From NCBI RefSeq assembly GCF_001315945.1, contig NZ_BBBG01000003.1, positions 134,357 through 198,356 on the forward strand: a DNA stretch of 64,000 nt, given 5' to 3'. The notes below the pieces were generated by a model. That model was not told the DNA's origin. It was given only the letters and a program-made list of their open reading frames with translations, and made no database searches. Made by a program: the position numbers and the translations under genes. Every line of letters starts with the position of its first letter. Positions within the stretch are counted from its first letter, which is position 1. This DNA comes from Methanogenium cariaci JCM 10550. GTDB taxonomy: Archaea; Halobacteriota; Methanomicrobia; Methanomicrobiales; Methanomicrobiaceae. Below are positions 31,733 to 41,376 of this stretch, in pieces.

Positions 31733-32116
31733 ATGAGTAAACAGCAGACCGAAATAGGAAAACTGAAAGAAGGCAGATATGTAGTTGTTGATGATGAACC
31801 CTGCAAGATTCTTTCCATTTCAACATCAAAACCCGGAAAACATGGCGCTGCAAAGTCCAGAATTGACGTCGTCGGCATCTTTGACGGAATTAAGCGTTCG
31901 ATTGTTCAGCCGGTATCCGCAAAGACCTATGTGCCCATTGTAGAACGTAAAAGCGCGCAGGTAATCTCTATTGCAGGCAATACGATCCAGTTCATGGATG
32001 TCAAGGATTACGAGATGTTTGAACTTGATGTTACCGATGTTCAGCTGAAAAGCATTGAAGCAGGAGCAGAAGTTCCAATCATTGCATCACTTGGCAAGCG
32101 AAAACTTGATATCTAA
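31733..32116 (+). CDS. eif5A: Translation initiation/elongation factor aIF5A
   Basis: Hypusine-containing translation factor, 127 residues. The hypusination site is the lysine in KPGKHGAAK (K36), in an N-terminal SH3-like domain; the C-terminal OB fold follows (IQFMDVKDYEMFELDV). Start MSKQQTEIGKL. Needed to relieve stalls at difficult peptide bonds and in termination. It is followed by an agmatinase gene after 14 bases; agmatine feeds the polyamine used for deoxyhypusine formation. Confidence 0.95.
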   Translation: MSKQQTEIGKLKEGRYVVVDDEPCKILSISTSKPGKHGAAKSRIDVVGIFDGIKRSIVQPVSAKTYVPIVERKSAQVISIAGNTIQFMDVKDYEMFELDVTDVQLKSIEAGAEVPIIASLGKRKLDI

Positions 32117-32130
32117 ACCTGATATCCAAA

Positions 32131-32998
32131 ATGCAATATTTTAATAGCAATCTTTTTGCGGATGCCGATACCCCCCCTATGATGATGCCCGGTATGTCAT
32201 CTTCGGGGGGGTGCCGTATGATGGCACAACATCATATGTGGCGGGTACACGCCACGGTCCTGACGCAATACGTAAAGTAAGTTATAATTTTGAACAGTAT
32301 CTCCCTGAACATGGGTATACCCTTAGTGAAGCAAAAATTCATGATCTTGGAAATCTGGAAATCCCATCGCTTCCTGAGGATGTCATTGCTGCAGTTGAAG
32401 AAATAACTGCTCAGATTGCAGCAGACGGAAAAATTCCGATTGTTCTGGGAGGAGAACATAGTATAACCCTTGGTTCCTACCGGCCGTATCTGTCTGAATG
32501 TTTTGTGGTCTGTGACGCCCATCTTGATCTGAGAGAAGAGTTTGGGGATACTTTGTATAACCATGCATGCATCACGCGCAGAATTTCAGAAGCAGGGGGG
32601 GCAAAGGAGATATTCATTATTGGTGCACGCAGCGGAACGGAAGAGGAGTATGCGTTCGCAGAAAATCTGAATCTGTATTCTGCTGATTGCGTCAGAGAAC
32701 GGGGAATTACCGCCATTCTTGATGAAATCGTTGAAAAGATTGCAGGACGAAGTGTGTATCTTTCCATCGATGCCGACGCAATAGACTGTTGTCTTACCCC
32801 CCCGGTCTTGGCACCCCCCCGGAACCCTTTGGTATTACTCATTTTGACATCCGGGACGTAATCCGAAGAATCGGCCCTCTCGCAGAGGCGTTTGATTACA
32901 TGGAAGTATGTCCCATTGACGCAGGCCAGACGGCGGCTGTCGCAGCAAAACTCATCCGGGAATTTATTGCAGTGCACCGGATAAAAAATCAGGAATAA
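32131..32998 (+). CDS. speB: Agmatinase-like ureohydrolase (frame broken)
   Basis: Mn-dependent ureohydrolase of the agmatinase/arginase family. Ligand motifs are VLGGEHS, CDAHLDLREEF and YLSIDADAID. The frame breaks at the C runs 32170-32177 (reads ADADTPYDDARYVIFGVPYDGTTSY once corrected) and 32797-32803, after which LGTPEPFGITHF continues to the stop at 32998. In archaea this enzyme makes putrescine from agmatine for spermidine and hypusine, which fits its place behind aIF5A. Confidence 0.85.
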
Positions 32999-33029
32999 TC
33001 GGAACGAATCTAAAAATAATGGGGAATCT

Positions 33030-33697
33030 TCAGGAATCACTCTTGGGAACCATTATTTTTATCGTATATGATTTCAGCAGTTCTTCTTTGATGACAAAAT
33101 AAAAACTGCCCGCATCATATCGTTCGATGACCCAGAGGTCCTGGACCTCCGAATCCTGAATAGTACGGGGGGGCCCTCAGTGGCTGAATTGAATACCTGA
33201 TAATCCGATCTGTCCTCTGCATTTCGTATCTGTAATTCAAGGAACGACTGAATTGGGCTGTCCGTCCAGGTATCAAAGGTGATATGCATCTCCCAGTATC
33301 CTGAGGGGGGGATGGTGAGAACTTCTGTTACCCCACTCGCTTCGCCCTGAATAATTGCATATGGAGTCATATTATGATTCTGCTGGTATTGAGTTGGTTG
33401 CGGACCGATGACCGGCTGTTTGGGTATTTCAATATTGTATGTCGATGGGTCCACATAACTCACCGTCTTCACCTCTCCGTCCCAGGTAGGTGTGGGCAGC
33501 GGCGTCTCTGTTGCGCGGGGGGGTAACGGTGTGGGCAGAATAGAGGGGATGGGCAGTGGTGCATTTGGATCGACAGAAGGTTCTGATGAAGGCAGAATCG
33601 ATATTGGCTCCCCCATGAGTAGCGGTTTTCCAATAAGGGCAACAACAATGACAATGGCAATTGCTGCTCCGAAAAATGCGAGATCCTTCTTGTCCAT
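33030..33697 (-). CDS. Membrane-anchored protein with Pro-rich linker
   Basis: Unrecognised. Residues 8-27 are an N-terminal membrane anchor (FFGAAIAIVIVVALIGKPLL), followed by a 45-residue Pro/Ser/Thr-rich linker (SVDPNAPLPIPSILPTPLP) and an extracytoplasmic beta-rich domain (GYWEMHITFDTWTDS, FLELQIRNAEDR). The frame breaks at the run 33167-33173. Read with two bases fewer, the C terminus becomes VQDLWVIERYDAGSFYFVIK and ends at 33030, more plausible than the uncorrected end. Secreted surface function inferred. Confidence 0.5.
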
Positions 33698-34220
33698 ATT
33701 AAGGTTATTGACATCTGTAGATTAAAAAGATTGTATTTTGGAATGCGAAGATGCGTTGTCTGAAGTCAAAATTCCGATTCAGCCATACAATCAAAGCTAC
33801 AAAGGATCTCTGATTCAATATGCCCGTATCAGATAAAGAATCATTATCAGGGGGGGTCGATGGATAGAGACATTCGTTTTTTGATTGGGTTCTGGATCCA
33901 CAGGGCAGGCATCAGGCATTCTTCCGCATTTCTCTTGATTCTCCAAAAGAAAACACCGGAAGTTTTGATAGATTCTGCAACGTCATATGATGAGGTTTTC
34001 AGTCCGGGAATCTCTATACACAATTTGTAGTTCATTAAATCCGGATGGATATTGTCGGATTGATAGGCAAATAGGTTTTGCAAACATTGTGTTTATTTAT
34101 ACAACCCCCCCATGAAAAAACGGCAAATTGCCCTGCACTATACACAACGCATATATATTAGTTGGGCGAGATATACATTGTTATCATCAAACGGATGATT
34201 ACAATAATAGAGGCAGAACA
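33698..34220. promoter_or_regulatory. Non-coding region before the archaellum island
   Basis: No gene is convincing. A leftward frame at 33847-34083 (78 codons) has no family features. The right end carries the arlB1 promoter: TATA element CATATATATTAG at 34150-34161, about 60 bases before the ATG at 34221. Confidence 0.45.
34150..34161 (+). promoter_or_regulatory. TATA box of archaellin 1
   Basis: CATATATATTAG, preceded by the purine-poor ACACAACG, 60 bases before the start codon. This is a strong archaeal promoter by position and composition. Confidence 0.55.
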
Positions 34221-34799
34221 ATGAAACAAATAATGAACAAAGAGGAAGGATTTACCGGCCTTGAGGCAGCAATTGTGCTTATCGCATTCGTTGTCGTTGC
34301 AGCAGTGTTCTCATATGTTGTATTGGGCGCTGGTTTCTTCACTACACAGAAATCACAGGAAGTTGTCTATACCAGTGTTGAAATGGCATCATCCAGTCTT
34401 GAAGTTATTGGCGATGTGTATGGTCTGAATACAACTGATCCAAACAATGTCGATACCATCCGCGCTACCTTTGGTCTTTCTGCTGGTGGGTCACCTGTTG
34501 ATTTCTCCACCGTACAGCTAGTGTTTGCAACCACTGAAAGTGTTGTAATCCTAAATAACACTACACCAATGACTGGAGGCACCTTAGCGGCAGGAAACTG
34601 GACTATTATCAATGGTGCTACTGAAGGGGGGGATCTGCTTCTGGAAGGACAGGACAAATTTACTGTTCTTGCTATGCCAAAGGATGCACTGACTGAAAAC
34701 CAGGAATTCAACCTTGAGGTCCGCCCATCTATTGGTGCAGCATTCGGCCTGAAGAGAACCGTTCCTGCAAAGATTAATGCAGTAAATATTCTTTACTAA
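34221..34799 (+). CDS. arlB1: Archaellin 1
   Basis: Major filament subunit of the archaellum. It starts with a class III (type IV prepilin-like) leader MKQIMNKEEG, cleaved by the PibD/ArlK peptidase before FTGLEAAIVLIAFVVVAAVF, the polymerising hydrophobic helix. The C-terminal domain is beta-rich. About 192 residues with high identity to the next two genes. A run of seven G at 34626-34632 (GATEGGDLLLEG) adds one glycine relative to paralogue 2 (GATDDDLLLEG). Confidence 0.95.
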   Translation: MKQIMNKEEGFTGLEAAIVLIAFVVVAAVFSYVVLGAGFFTTQKSQEVVYTSVEMASSSLEVIGDVYGLNTTDPNNVDTIRATFGLSAGGSPVDFSTVQLVFATTESVVILNNTTPMTGGTLAAGNWTIINGATEGGDLLLEGQDKFTVLAMPKDALTENQEFNLEVRPSIGAAFGLKRTVPAKINAVNILY

Positions 34800-34870
34800 T
34801 CTTTTTTTAGACTCATTTTTAAACAGAAACCTGTTTGGGGGGGTATTGCCTGTTTGAAGTCTATCTCCGA
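34796..34870 (+). terminator. T-rich 3' flank of archaellin 1, shared with archaellin 2
   Basis: Directly after the stop the sequence runs CTTTTTTTAG, a typical archaeal oligo-T terminator. The following 60 bases (AAACAGAAACCTGTTTG..., GTTTGAAGTCTATCTCC) align with the flank of arlB2 at 35876-35950, so the terminator was duplicated together with the gene. Confidence 0.55.
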
Positions 34871-35125
34871 AGGGTGTTCCATTCATTTCCCTACACGATA
34901 TGCTCTTGGAAAACAGAGGACAAATTTACCTTCTTGCCATTGAAGAACAGGGCATTCGATATTGGGGGGGTCTGCCTGTCTGCAGGTGTGGAATATGATC
35001 TGAAATTAATCATTCCTGCAAGGAATACTGGTGAAATTCTTCCGTCCCCCCCATCTGGCGCGGAGTTTTACCTTGGGACGAAGTGGATAAGTATTCGGTC
35101 TTTAGAAATTTCCAACATATGCTGA
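34835..35125 (+). pseudogene. Possible archaellin C-terminal remnant
   Basis: The gap between archaellins 1 and 2 is about 495 bases. Within it one frame reads TEDKFTFLPLKNRAFDIGG, then SAGVEYDLKLIIPAR and PPSGAEFYLGTKW. EDKFT is the same string seen near the C terminus of archaellins 1-3 (GQDKFTVLAMP, GEDKFTIIAMP). This resembles the decayed tail of a further archaellin-type protein; there is no N terminus. The last 100 bases hold the arlB2 promoter. Confidence 0.35.
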
Positions 35126-35222
35126 ATTTGTTAGGTAAATATGATAGGCAAGACCGCAATTCAGTGGGACATTACCTCATTTTTATGCTCGAAATAGCTC
35201 GAAATGTGATACCGGTTACGCA

Positions 35223-35236
35223 ATTATTATATAGTG
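35223..35236 (+). promoter_or_regulatory. TATA box of archaellin 2
   Basis: ATTATTATATAGTG, about 60 bases before ATG 35295. A near-perfect Shine-Dalgarno (AAGGAGGT, 35283-35290) lies four bases before the start codon. Confidence 0.5.
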
Positions 35237-35294
35237 AAGAGTGAAAAAATAAATTGTTATCATCCGATGGATGAACGACAGAAAGGAGGTAAAA

Positions 35295-35879
35295 ATGAAA
35301 CAAATCATGAACAGAGAAGAAGGGTTTACTGGCCTTGAGGCCGCAATTGTGCTCATTGCATTTGTTGTGGTCGCGGCAGTGTTCTCATACGTTGTCTTGG
35401 GTGCTGGTTTCTTCACCACTCAGAAATCTCAGGAAGTTGTCTATACCAGTGTCGAGATGGCATCATCCAGTCTTGAAGTTATTGGCGATGTGTACGGTCT
35501 GAATACAACTGATCCAAACAATGTCGATACCATCCGCGCTACCTTTGGTCTTTCTGCTGGTGGGTCACCGGTTGATTTCTCCACCGTACAGATGGTGTTT
35601 GCAACCACTGATAGTGTTGTAATCCTAAATAACACTACACCGATGGTTAGTACTACAGGCACCTTATCCGAAACAGGAAACTGGACTATTATAAATGGTG
35701 CCACTGATGATGATCTGCTTCTGGAAGGACAGGACAAATTTACGATTCTTGCTATGCCAAAGACAGCACTGAATGAAAACGAGCAGTTCAATCTTGAAGT
35801 TCGCCCATCTGTCGGTGCAGCATTTGGTCTGAAGAGAACCGTTCCTGCAAAGATTAATGCGGTAAACATTCTCTACTAA
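35295..35879 (+). CDS. arlB2: Archaellin 2
   Basis: Archaellum filament subunit, nearly identical to archaellin 1 over the leader (MKQIMNREEG), the helix and residues 40-110, differing in the surface-exposed part (MVSTTGTLSETGNW). It has its own TATA box, ribosome-binding site and oligo-T terminator, so it can be expressed separately. No long G/C run interrupts it, which makes it a reference for the true length of its paralogues. Confidence 0.95.
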   Translation: MKQIMNREEGFTGLEAAIVLIAFVVVAAVFSYVVLGAGFFTTQKSQEVVYTSVEMASSSLEVIGDVYGLNTTDPNNVDTIRATFGLSAGGSPVDFSTVQMVFATTDSVVILNNTTPMVSTTGTLSETGNWTIINGATDDDLLLEGQDKFTILAMPKTALNENEQFNLEVRPSVGAAFGLKRTVPAKINAVNILY

Positions 35880-35890
35880 TCTTTTTTTAT
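35876..35890 (+). terminator. Oligo-T terminator of archaellin 2
   Basis: TAATCTTTTTTTATTT follows the stop codon directly; the same arrangement follows arlB1. Confidence 0.5.
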
Positions 35891-36067
35891 TTCATTATCA
35901 CAAAAGAAACCCGTTCGGGGGGGATATTATCCGTTTGAAACATATCTCCTGAGACGGTGCCAATCATTCTCGTATGGCAAAGCCATTTATACTTTCATTC
36001 AGTAAGGCTCTGAATGGTCTGACTCTCTCGCGCAGTTGTGAGAGAATGTGAACATTCGGGGGAAAGA

Positions 36068-36646
36068 ATGAAACAAATATTATCTACAGAGGAGGGGTTC
36101 ACCGGCCTTGAAGCCGCGATTGTGCTCATTGCATTTGTTGTCGTCGCAGCGGTCTTCTCATATGTTGTCCTGAGTGCCGGTTTTTTTGCTACACAGGAAT
36201 CTCAGGAAGCAGTTTATACCAGTGTTAAGATGGCCTCATCCAGTCTTGAAGTCATTGGTGATGTGTATGGCCTTGATTCAGATGATGATAACGATATTGA
36301 AGCAATCAGATTTACACTTGGACTTTCCGCCGGAGGTACACCCGTTGATTTTAGCACCGTCCAGATGGTATTTGCCACTTCATCCGTAATCGAAATAATC
36401 CCGGGAACCGATCCTCTTAATGCAGCTGCAGCCAGTGCAGGTGAATGGAACATCACCGATGGTGCATCAGATACGGATCTCCTCCTTGAAGGGGGGGAAG
36501 ACAAATTCACTATTATTGCGATGCCAACAACAGCGCTGGGAACAAATGTTCAATTCAACCTGGAAATCCATCCGTCAACGGGTGCGGCATTCGGCCTGAA
36601 AAAAACCACCCCATCAAAGATTGACAGGGTCAACCTGATTTACTAA
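36068..36646 (+). CDS. arlB3: Archaellin 3
   Basis: Third archaellin, more diverged: leader MKQILSTEEG, helix FTGLEAAIVLIAFVVVAAVF, and C-terminal domain ending FGLKKTTPSKIDRVNLIY. A run of seven G gives LLLEGGEDKF where archaellins 1 and 2 read LLLEGQDKF, again one residue longer. A possible TATA (ATTTATACTTTC) lies at 35985-35996. Minor archaellins often form the hook or basal part of the filament; that role is conceivable here. Confidence 0.93.
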   Translation: MKQILSTEEGFTGLEAAIVLIAFVVVAAVFSYVVLSAGFFATQESQEAVYTSVKMASSSLEVIGDVYGLDSDDDNDIEAIRFTLGLSAGGTPVDFSTVQMVFATSSVIEIIPGTDPLNAAAASAGEWNITDGASDTDLLLEGGEDKFTIIAMPTTALGTNVQFNLEIHPSTGAAFGLKKTTPSKIDRVNLIY

Positions 36647-36794
36647 GTATTAATCATTTTTACAATTCCATACATTCTGCAACAATCATTATATATGCGA
36701 TTTTCAATTCAAATTTATGTAACCAAGGAATATACGCCGGAAAGAGTTCATAAAAAAGGAAAATCGGGATTATCTCCATTAGTCCATATTATAA

Positions 36795-36812
36795 ACGCAT
36801 ATATAGTATACT
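36795..36812 (+). promoter_or_regulatory. TATA box of the arl/che operon
   Basis: ACGCATATATAGTATACT, 19-36 bases before ATG 36831. The genes from here to arlJ are closely spaced, so this may be the main promoter for the motor genes. Confidence 0.5.
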
Positions 36813-36830
36813 ATTAAAACAACTAATGTT

Positions 36831-37697
36831 ATGGCAATAAATCAATCGCAGGTGGATCAAATAATCAGTTCAGCCTCTGTTGACGATCCTGAGGTCAAAC
36901 TGCAGAACCTCCAGGATGAGGTTGATTTTATTAAAAAATCCATAAAAAAACTGTTGATTGACATCCGGGAACGCATGAATGAAATGGAAAATCCATTTAT
37001 CATTACTGCGCTTCAGGCGTCCCAGGAGGCAGCAGGCCCTTTCAATGCATTGCCGGATGAAGATATGGATAACATAACGGGGGGGATGCCAGACGAATCT
37101 GCTGAAAAAACATCCCAAAATACAAATCCTGAACCTTCCGATGCCTGTGATTCTCAAATGCAGCCATCTGACCAGTGTCCCGATATTCCTGGTTTTGAAG
37201 GCAAATCATATGCCGATTTTGTCCAGATGTCAAAAGATAAAGCCCTTCTTCTTTCAATGCAGCAGAAGATGGATGAATTGTCCCCGGATACCAAAGATGT
37301 ACCATCCGAAAAGTTGCGTCTTCAAAAACTTCACCGCCTATTTGAATGGACCAATAAAATGGTGAAAAAATATGGACATGACCGGCTTGAGATAATGATT
37401 GAATCATACCGGACCATGGGATATGTCACCGATGAAGCATATCAGCAGGTCAATGATATTGCCCGCCTGATGCCGGAAACACTCGGAGAATCTGATGAAA
37501 TCAGTTCAGATGAATTTGTTTCAGAACTCTACGTGCTCAACAGAATTCTCTCGCCCGGCGATTCATCACTGGACCGTGATATGATAGAAGTTCTCATGGA
37601 TATGAGAATAGGACAGCAGTCGACAGAGGAGTCATCCGGCAAAATGAAGGATAAACTGGAAAAAGATGAATGGATTGACATGCTTGACAGGATCTGA
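36831..37697 (+). CDS. Archaellum motor-associated protein, ArlD/E type
   Basis: Cytosolic archaellum protein of 288 residues. A predicted coiled coil at residues 20-60 (LQNLQDEVDFIKKSIKKLL) is followed by an acidic linker and a C-terminal Arch_fla_DE domain (LHRLFEWTNKMVKKYG, LEIMIESYRTMGYVTDE). In euryarchaea ArlC, ArlD and ArlE form the switch complex that links the motor to CheF/CheY. Here one protein appears to combine a coiled coil with the D/E domain. It sits at the usual place before the stator genes. Confidence 0.8.
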   Translation: MAINQSQVDQIISSASVDDPEVKLQNLQDEVDFIKKSIKKLLIDIRERMNEMENPFIITALQASQEAAGPFNALPDEDMDNITGGMPDESAEKTSQNTNPEPSDACDSQMQPSDQCPDIPGFEGKSYADFVQMSKDKALLLSMQQKMDELSPDTKDVPSEKLRLQKLHRLFEWTNKMVKKYGHDRLEIMIESYRTMGYVTDEAYQQVNDIARLMPETLGESDEISSDEFVSELYVLNRILSPGDSSLDRDMIEVLMDMRIGQQSTEESSGKMKDKLEKDEWIDMLDRI

Positions 37698-37700
37698 TTA

Positions 37701-38207
37701 ATGTCAAGTGAAACATTCACCACTGCAATATTTCTAATAACTGCAATTGTAGCTGCAGCGATATTGGTGAATGCATTCTTCCCGGTTATTTATTCTGCAA
37801 CCAGTACCTTCACTGAATCATCACAAAATACCGATGAACGTCTGCGGACAGACATCAAGATCGTAAATGCGCACACGGTATCAAACGGTGATTCAAAGAT
37901 ATGGATAAAAAATATCGGATCAACACGCATTGCTGACACGGAAATTTCTTCTTCGGACATATATTTTGGAATTCCCACGGATTTTACCTATATGGTGTAT
38001 ACCACTGAAGAGGCTCCTCCGAAGGGACAATGGACCTTTACCATACGTGAGGATGCCGGAACACCAAATGAATACTGGGATTCAGGTGAAACTCTTGAGA
38101 TTACGCTTAAAGGAGACGATTCACAATTATCAATCGGGAATTATGCATACTTCCAGTTTGTAGTGCCAAACGGTGTCTCTGTCTCAACCCAGTATACTGT
38201 ATCATAG
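37701..38207 (+). CDS. arlG: Archaellum stator-type protein, ArlG-like
   Basis: Single-pass protein of 168 residues with an N-terminal hydrophobic helix (TTAIFLITAIVAAAILVNAFF) and an extracytoplasmic beta-sandwich domain (IKIVNAHTVSNGDSKIWIKNIGS). ArlF and ArlG have this shape and together anchor the motor to the S-layer. I assign ArlG to this gene by the IFLITA-type helix and order, but F and G could be swapped. Confidence 0.65.
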   Translation: MSSETFTTAIFLITAIVAAAILVNAFFPVIYSATSTFTESSQNTDERLRTDIKIVNAHTVSNGDSKIWIKNIGSTRIADTEISSSDIYFGIPTDFTYMVYTTEEAPPKGQWTFTIREDAGTPNEYWDSGETLEITLKGDDSQLSIGNYAYFQFVVPNGVSVSTQYTVS

Positions 38208-38216
38208 GGTGTAGTT

Positions 38217-38705
38217 ATGGGAAGCGCAAATCTGATTACAACTGCAATTGCTCTGGTGCTCCTGATCGTTACTGCATATGTTATCGTAGGGGCAATCATT
38301 GCCACATCAGAGATTGTAACCATGTCACAGACGGAACGATTTAGTTTCCAGGAATCAAGGATGCACACATCAATTGATATCTTTAATATTACTGTTTCAA
38401 ATGAGACACATGTCCTCGATATGATTGTTAATAATAGCGGGAATGAGAAGATCTCGCAGTTTAAGTATGTGGATATATATATTGTTAACTCAGACGCTCA
38501 GCCAATACTCATCCCATACACCAAAACACCAGGAACAGAAAATACCTGGAATCTATCTCAGATAACACCTGACATTATTCATCCAAACGAACTCGATCCG
38601 GGTGAATCTGCGACAATGACCATCACATACGCTGCAGGAATAACTCCCGTCTGGATAAAAGTCACTACTCCAAACGGGGGGGTCTATGATTCAGCATACA
38701 TATAA
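38217..38705 (+). CDS. arlF: Archaellum stator-type protein, ArlF-like
   Basis: Second single-pass stator-type protein, 162 residues: helix LITTAIALVLLIVTAYVIVG followed by a beta-rich domain (IDIFNITVSNETHVLDMIVNNSGNEKIS). It starts nine bases after the preceding gene. The pairing with the previous gene supports the F/G assignment; which is which is uncertain. Confidence 0.65.
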   Translation: MGSANLITTAIALVLLIVTAYVIVGAIIATSEIVTMSQTERFSFQESRMHTSIDIFNITVSNETHVLDMIVNNSGNEKISQFKYVDIYIVNSDAQPILIPYTKTPGTENTWNLSQITPDIIHPNELDPGESATMTITYAAGITPVWIKVTTPNGGVYDSAYI

Positions 38706-38730
38706 TTCATGATCGATTAGGAGGGACAGC

Positions 38731-39485
38731 AATGAGTAACAGCAATGGATTAGGGGGGGATCTGCTCGGAGGAGATGACAAAAAGATTCTTTCAACGGGA
38801 TATCCTGATATTGATAAGAAACTGGCCGACGGTCTGCCTCTGGGATCTGACGCTTATTGAAGGGGGGGAAAATGACAGTGGAAAAAGTGTCATTACCCAA
38901 CAGATCATCTGGGGGGGCGGACTAAAAGGCAGCATGAATGTGGCTCTCTATACTTCAGAAAATACCTCAAAAAGTTTTTTGGGTCAGATGGAATCCATGA
39001 GTCTTGATATCGCTGATTACTTTGCATGGGGGGGATATCTCAAGGTTTTTCCCATGCATACTATCGGGTTTGAGTGGGGGGGTGAAAAAGAGATGCAGGG
39101 CATCCTAAAGAGAATTATTCAGCACATGCGTGATTCAGATTCTGATGTGATTATTATTGATTCTCTAACCCTGTTGACCGAAGCCACAAATTCAGCAGAC
39201 CTGCTTGCATTTCTTACCAACTGCAAAACCCTCGTTGATACCGGAAAAACAATACTCATCACCCTCCACACATACGCTTTTCAGGAGGATACCCTCGTCA
39301 GAATTCGTTCCATCTGTGATGCTCATCTGATGATGAAACGGGCACTTGTCGGTCAAAAATATATCATGGTCATGGAGGTTGTTAAAATTCGTGGTGCACG
39401 GAAGACAACCGGAAATATCGTCTCATTTGAAGTGCATCCTGGTTTTGGCATGAAGATTATTCCGATATCAATGGCACGGGTCTAA
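38731..39485 (+). CDS. arlH: Archaellum ATPase-associated protein ArlH (frame broken)
   Basis: KaiC/RecA-like protein that docks on ArlI-ArlJ and regulates motor assembly. Visible: STGYPDIDKKLADGLPLGS, Walker A GENDSGKSV, VIIIDSLTLL (Walker B) and RGARKTTGNIVSFEVHPGFGMKI at the C terminus. The frame breaks near 38845-38850 (GS-LTLIEG). Runs of seven G add glycines at IIWGGG, FAWGGY and EWGGEKEM, positions where the family has one fewer. Start ATG 38731 follows GGAGGGACAGCA. Confidence 0.9.
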
Positions 39486-39489
39486 AATA

Positions 39490-41373
39490 ATGGGAACATT
39501 AAGTGCTTCAGTTAATCTTCCATTCACACCGGAAGAGACGGATGAATCAATATCCTATGATGAAAAGTCCATTGAAGCCAGTGCATTATACCGGATGCTT
39601 CCTGCAAACGCCAAAGAATATGTAAAACAGGCCCCCTCATCTCCTTGAATATCTCCATATCTTTCCGGTGAATACCTTTGGTATTCCTCTGTTTTTCTCT
39701 GAACTGTCCCGTGACGTAAAAAAATGGAGAACCCGAATATCATCTATCCGGTAAGTGATATGACATTTATTCACATCTTTCCGGATGAAAATGATGTGAG
39801 AAATTTCTATATTCCCATTGAACCCTCATTTCTTCATAGTGTCACCGAACTAATGGGTCATGTTGAAAAAAACTTGTGGATTTCATTGACAGTTTTGAAG
39901 AAGACCCCCATTACTGATGAAGAACGCATTGAAGTGCTGCGCCGGGTAATGCGGGAAATTACCCATGTCATCGGACCTGATGAGAACATAAAAACACTCA
40001 CCACAGAGAATGACAGTGAAAAGGGGGGGCTGAAAGAAAAGATTATTGGATTCCTGAATACTGATTTTTCTAAAGAGAAAGAACTGAAGAAAGAACAGAA
40101 AAAAGGAAAACTCCCCCCCGATGTTCCCACAACTCCGGAAGGGAAACTCATTCTCACTCAGATGGAATTTAATTCGATAGAATATCTGCTTATTCGTGAT
40201 AAAGTCCAGATGGGTATTCTTGAACCATTCCTGAACGATCCCTATATTGAAGATATTACCTGTGATGGTGTAGGCCCGATATTTATTGAGCATAAAATTT
40301 TTAAAGGGATGAAGTCTGCCATTGAATTCAGGAATTCCAACGAAATTGATGATTTTGTTATCCGTATGGCAGAACGTATCAAACGACCACTTACCTATCG
40401 TGACCCCATTGTTGATGCTACCCTGCCTGACGGATCAAGGATTAATATCGTATATGGCACGGAAATCAGCAAACATGGTTCAAACTTTACTATCCGTAAA
40501 TTCAGCGAAGAACCAGCCAGTATTCTTCAGCTGATTGAATGGAAGACAACTGACTACATGACGGCTGCCTATCTCTGGATCTGTCTGGAGTTTGGCATGT
40601 CACTGTTTGTCAGTGGTGAAACGGCATCAGGAAAGACCACCAGCCTGAACGCCATTACCACCTTCCTTGCACCGGAAAATAAGATTGTAACCATTGAAGA
40701 TACTCCCGAACTGACCGTGCCCCCCCATAAAAACTGGACGCGTGAGGTATCCAAAGGAAAAGGAAGCGGTGAAGGAGAGGGAGGGTCGGTTACCATGTTT
40801 GACCTGCTACGTGCGGCTCTGCGACAACGGCCGAACCAGATTCTTGTCGGTGAAATCAGAGGTTCCGAGGGTGCGGTGGCATTTGGTGCAATGCAGACGG
40901 GCCACCCGGTGATGAGTACCTTCCACGCTGCTTCCGTTGAAAAACTCATTCAGCGTCTCTGCAGTGACCCGATTAATATTCCTATCAGCCATGTAGATAA
41001 CCTGAATCTTGTTGTTATTCAGAGTGCAGTACGCAGACCGAACGGAGACATGGTGCGCAGAATGCTTTCTGTCAATGAACTGGTCGGATATGACCCTGAG
41101 ACCGGTGGTTTTTCCTTTGTTGCAATGTTTGTCTGGAACCCGATTACCGATACGTTTGATTTCCCGGGAAACGGAAGTAGTTTTCTTCTGGAAAATAAAA
41201 TTGCCACACTCCTTGGACTTCCCGAAGAGCGGAGAGCAGAGATCTATGATGAAGTGACAAAGAGAGCCCGGATGTTAGAGAGACTCCATAAAGCAGGATA
41301 CATGGGATTCTGGGATCTGTACCATATGATAACCAAGATCAAGAAACAGGGCCTTCTAAAAATTGAGATCTGA
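39490..41373 (+). CDS. arlI: Archaellum assembly and rotation ATPase ArlI (frame broken)
   Basis: Hexameric secretion-type ATPase powering archaellum assembly and rotation. Motifs: NPNIIYPVSDMTFIHIFPD, PFLNDPYIEDITCDG, Walker A GETASGKTTSLNAI, EDTPEL and the His box GQ..-like QTGHPVMSTFHAASVEKLIQRL. Two compensating errors (one extra C near 39632, one A too few at 39718-39724) split the N-terminal 75 residues from the rest. A run of seven C gives TVPPHKNW for TVPHKNW. Followed directly by arlJ. Confidence 0.94.
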
Positions 41374-41376
41374 CAC

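Noticed and set aside
33847..34083. Leftward frame of 78 codons before the archaellins
   Set aside because: No motif, no ribosome site, and it lies in the A+T-rich promoter region; not supported as a gene.
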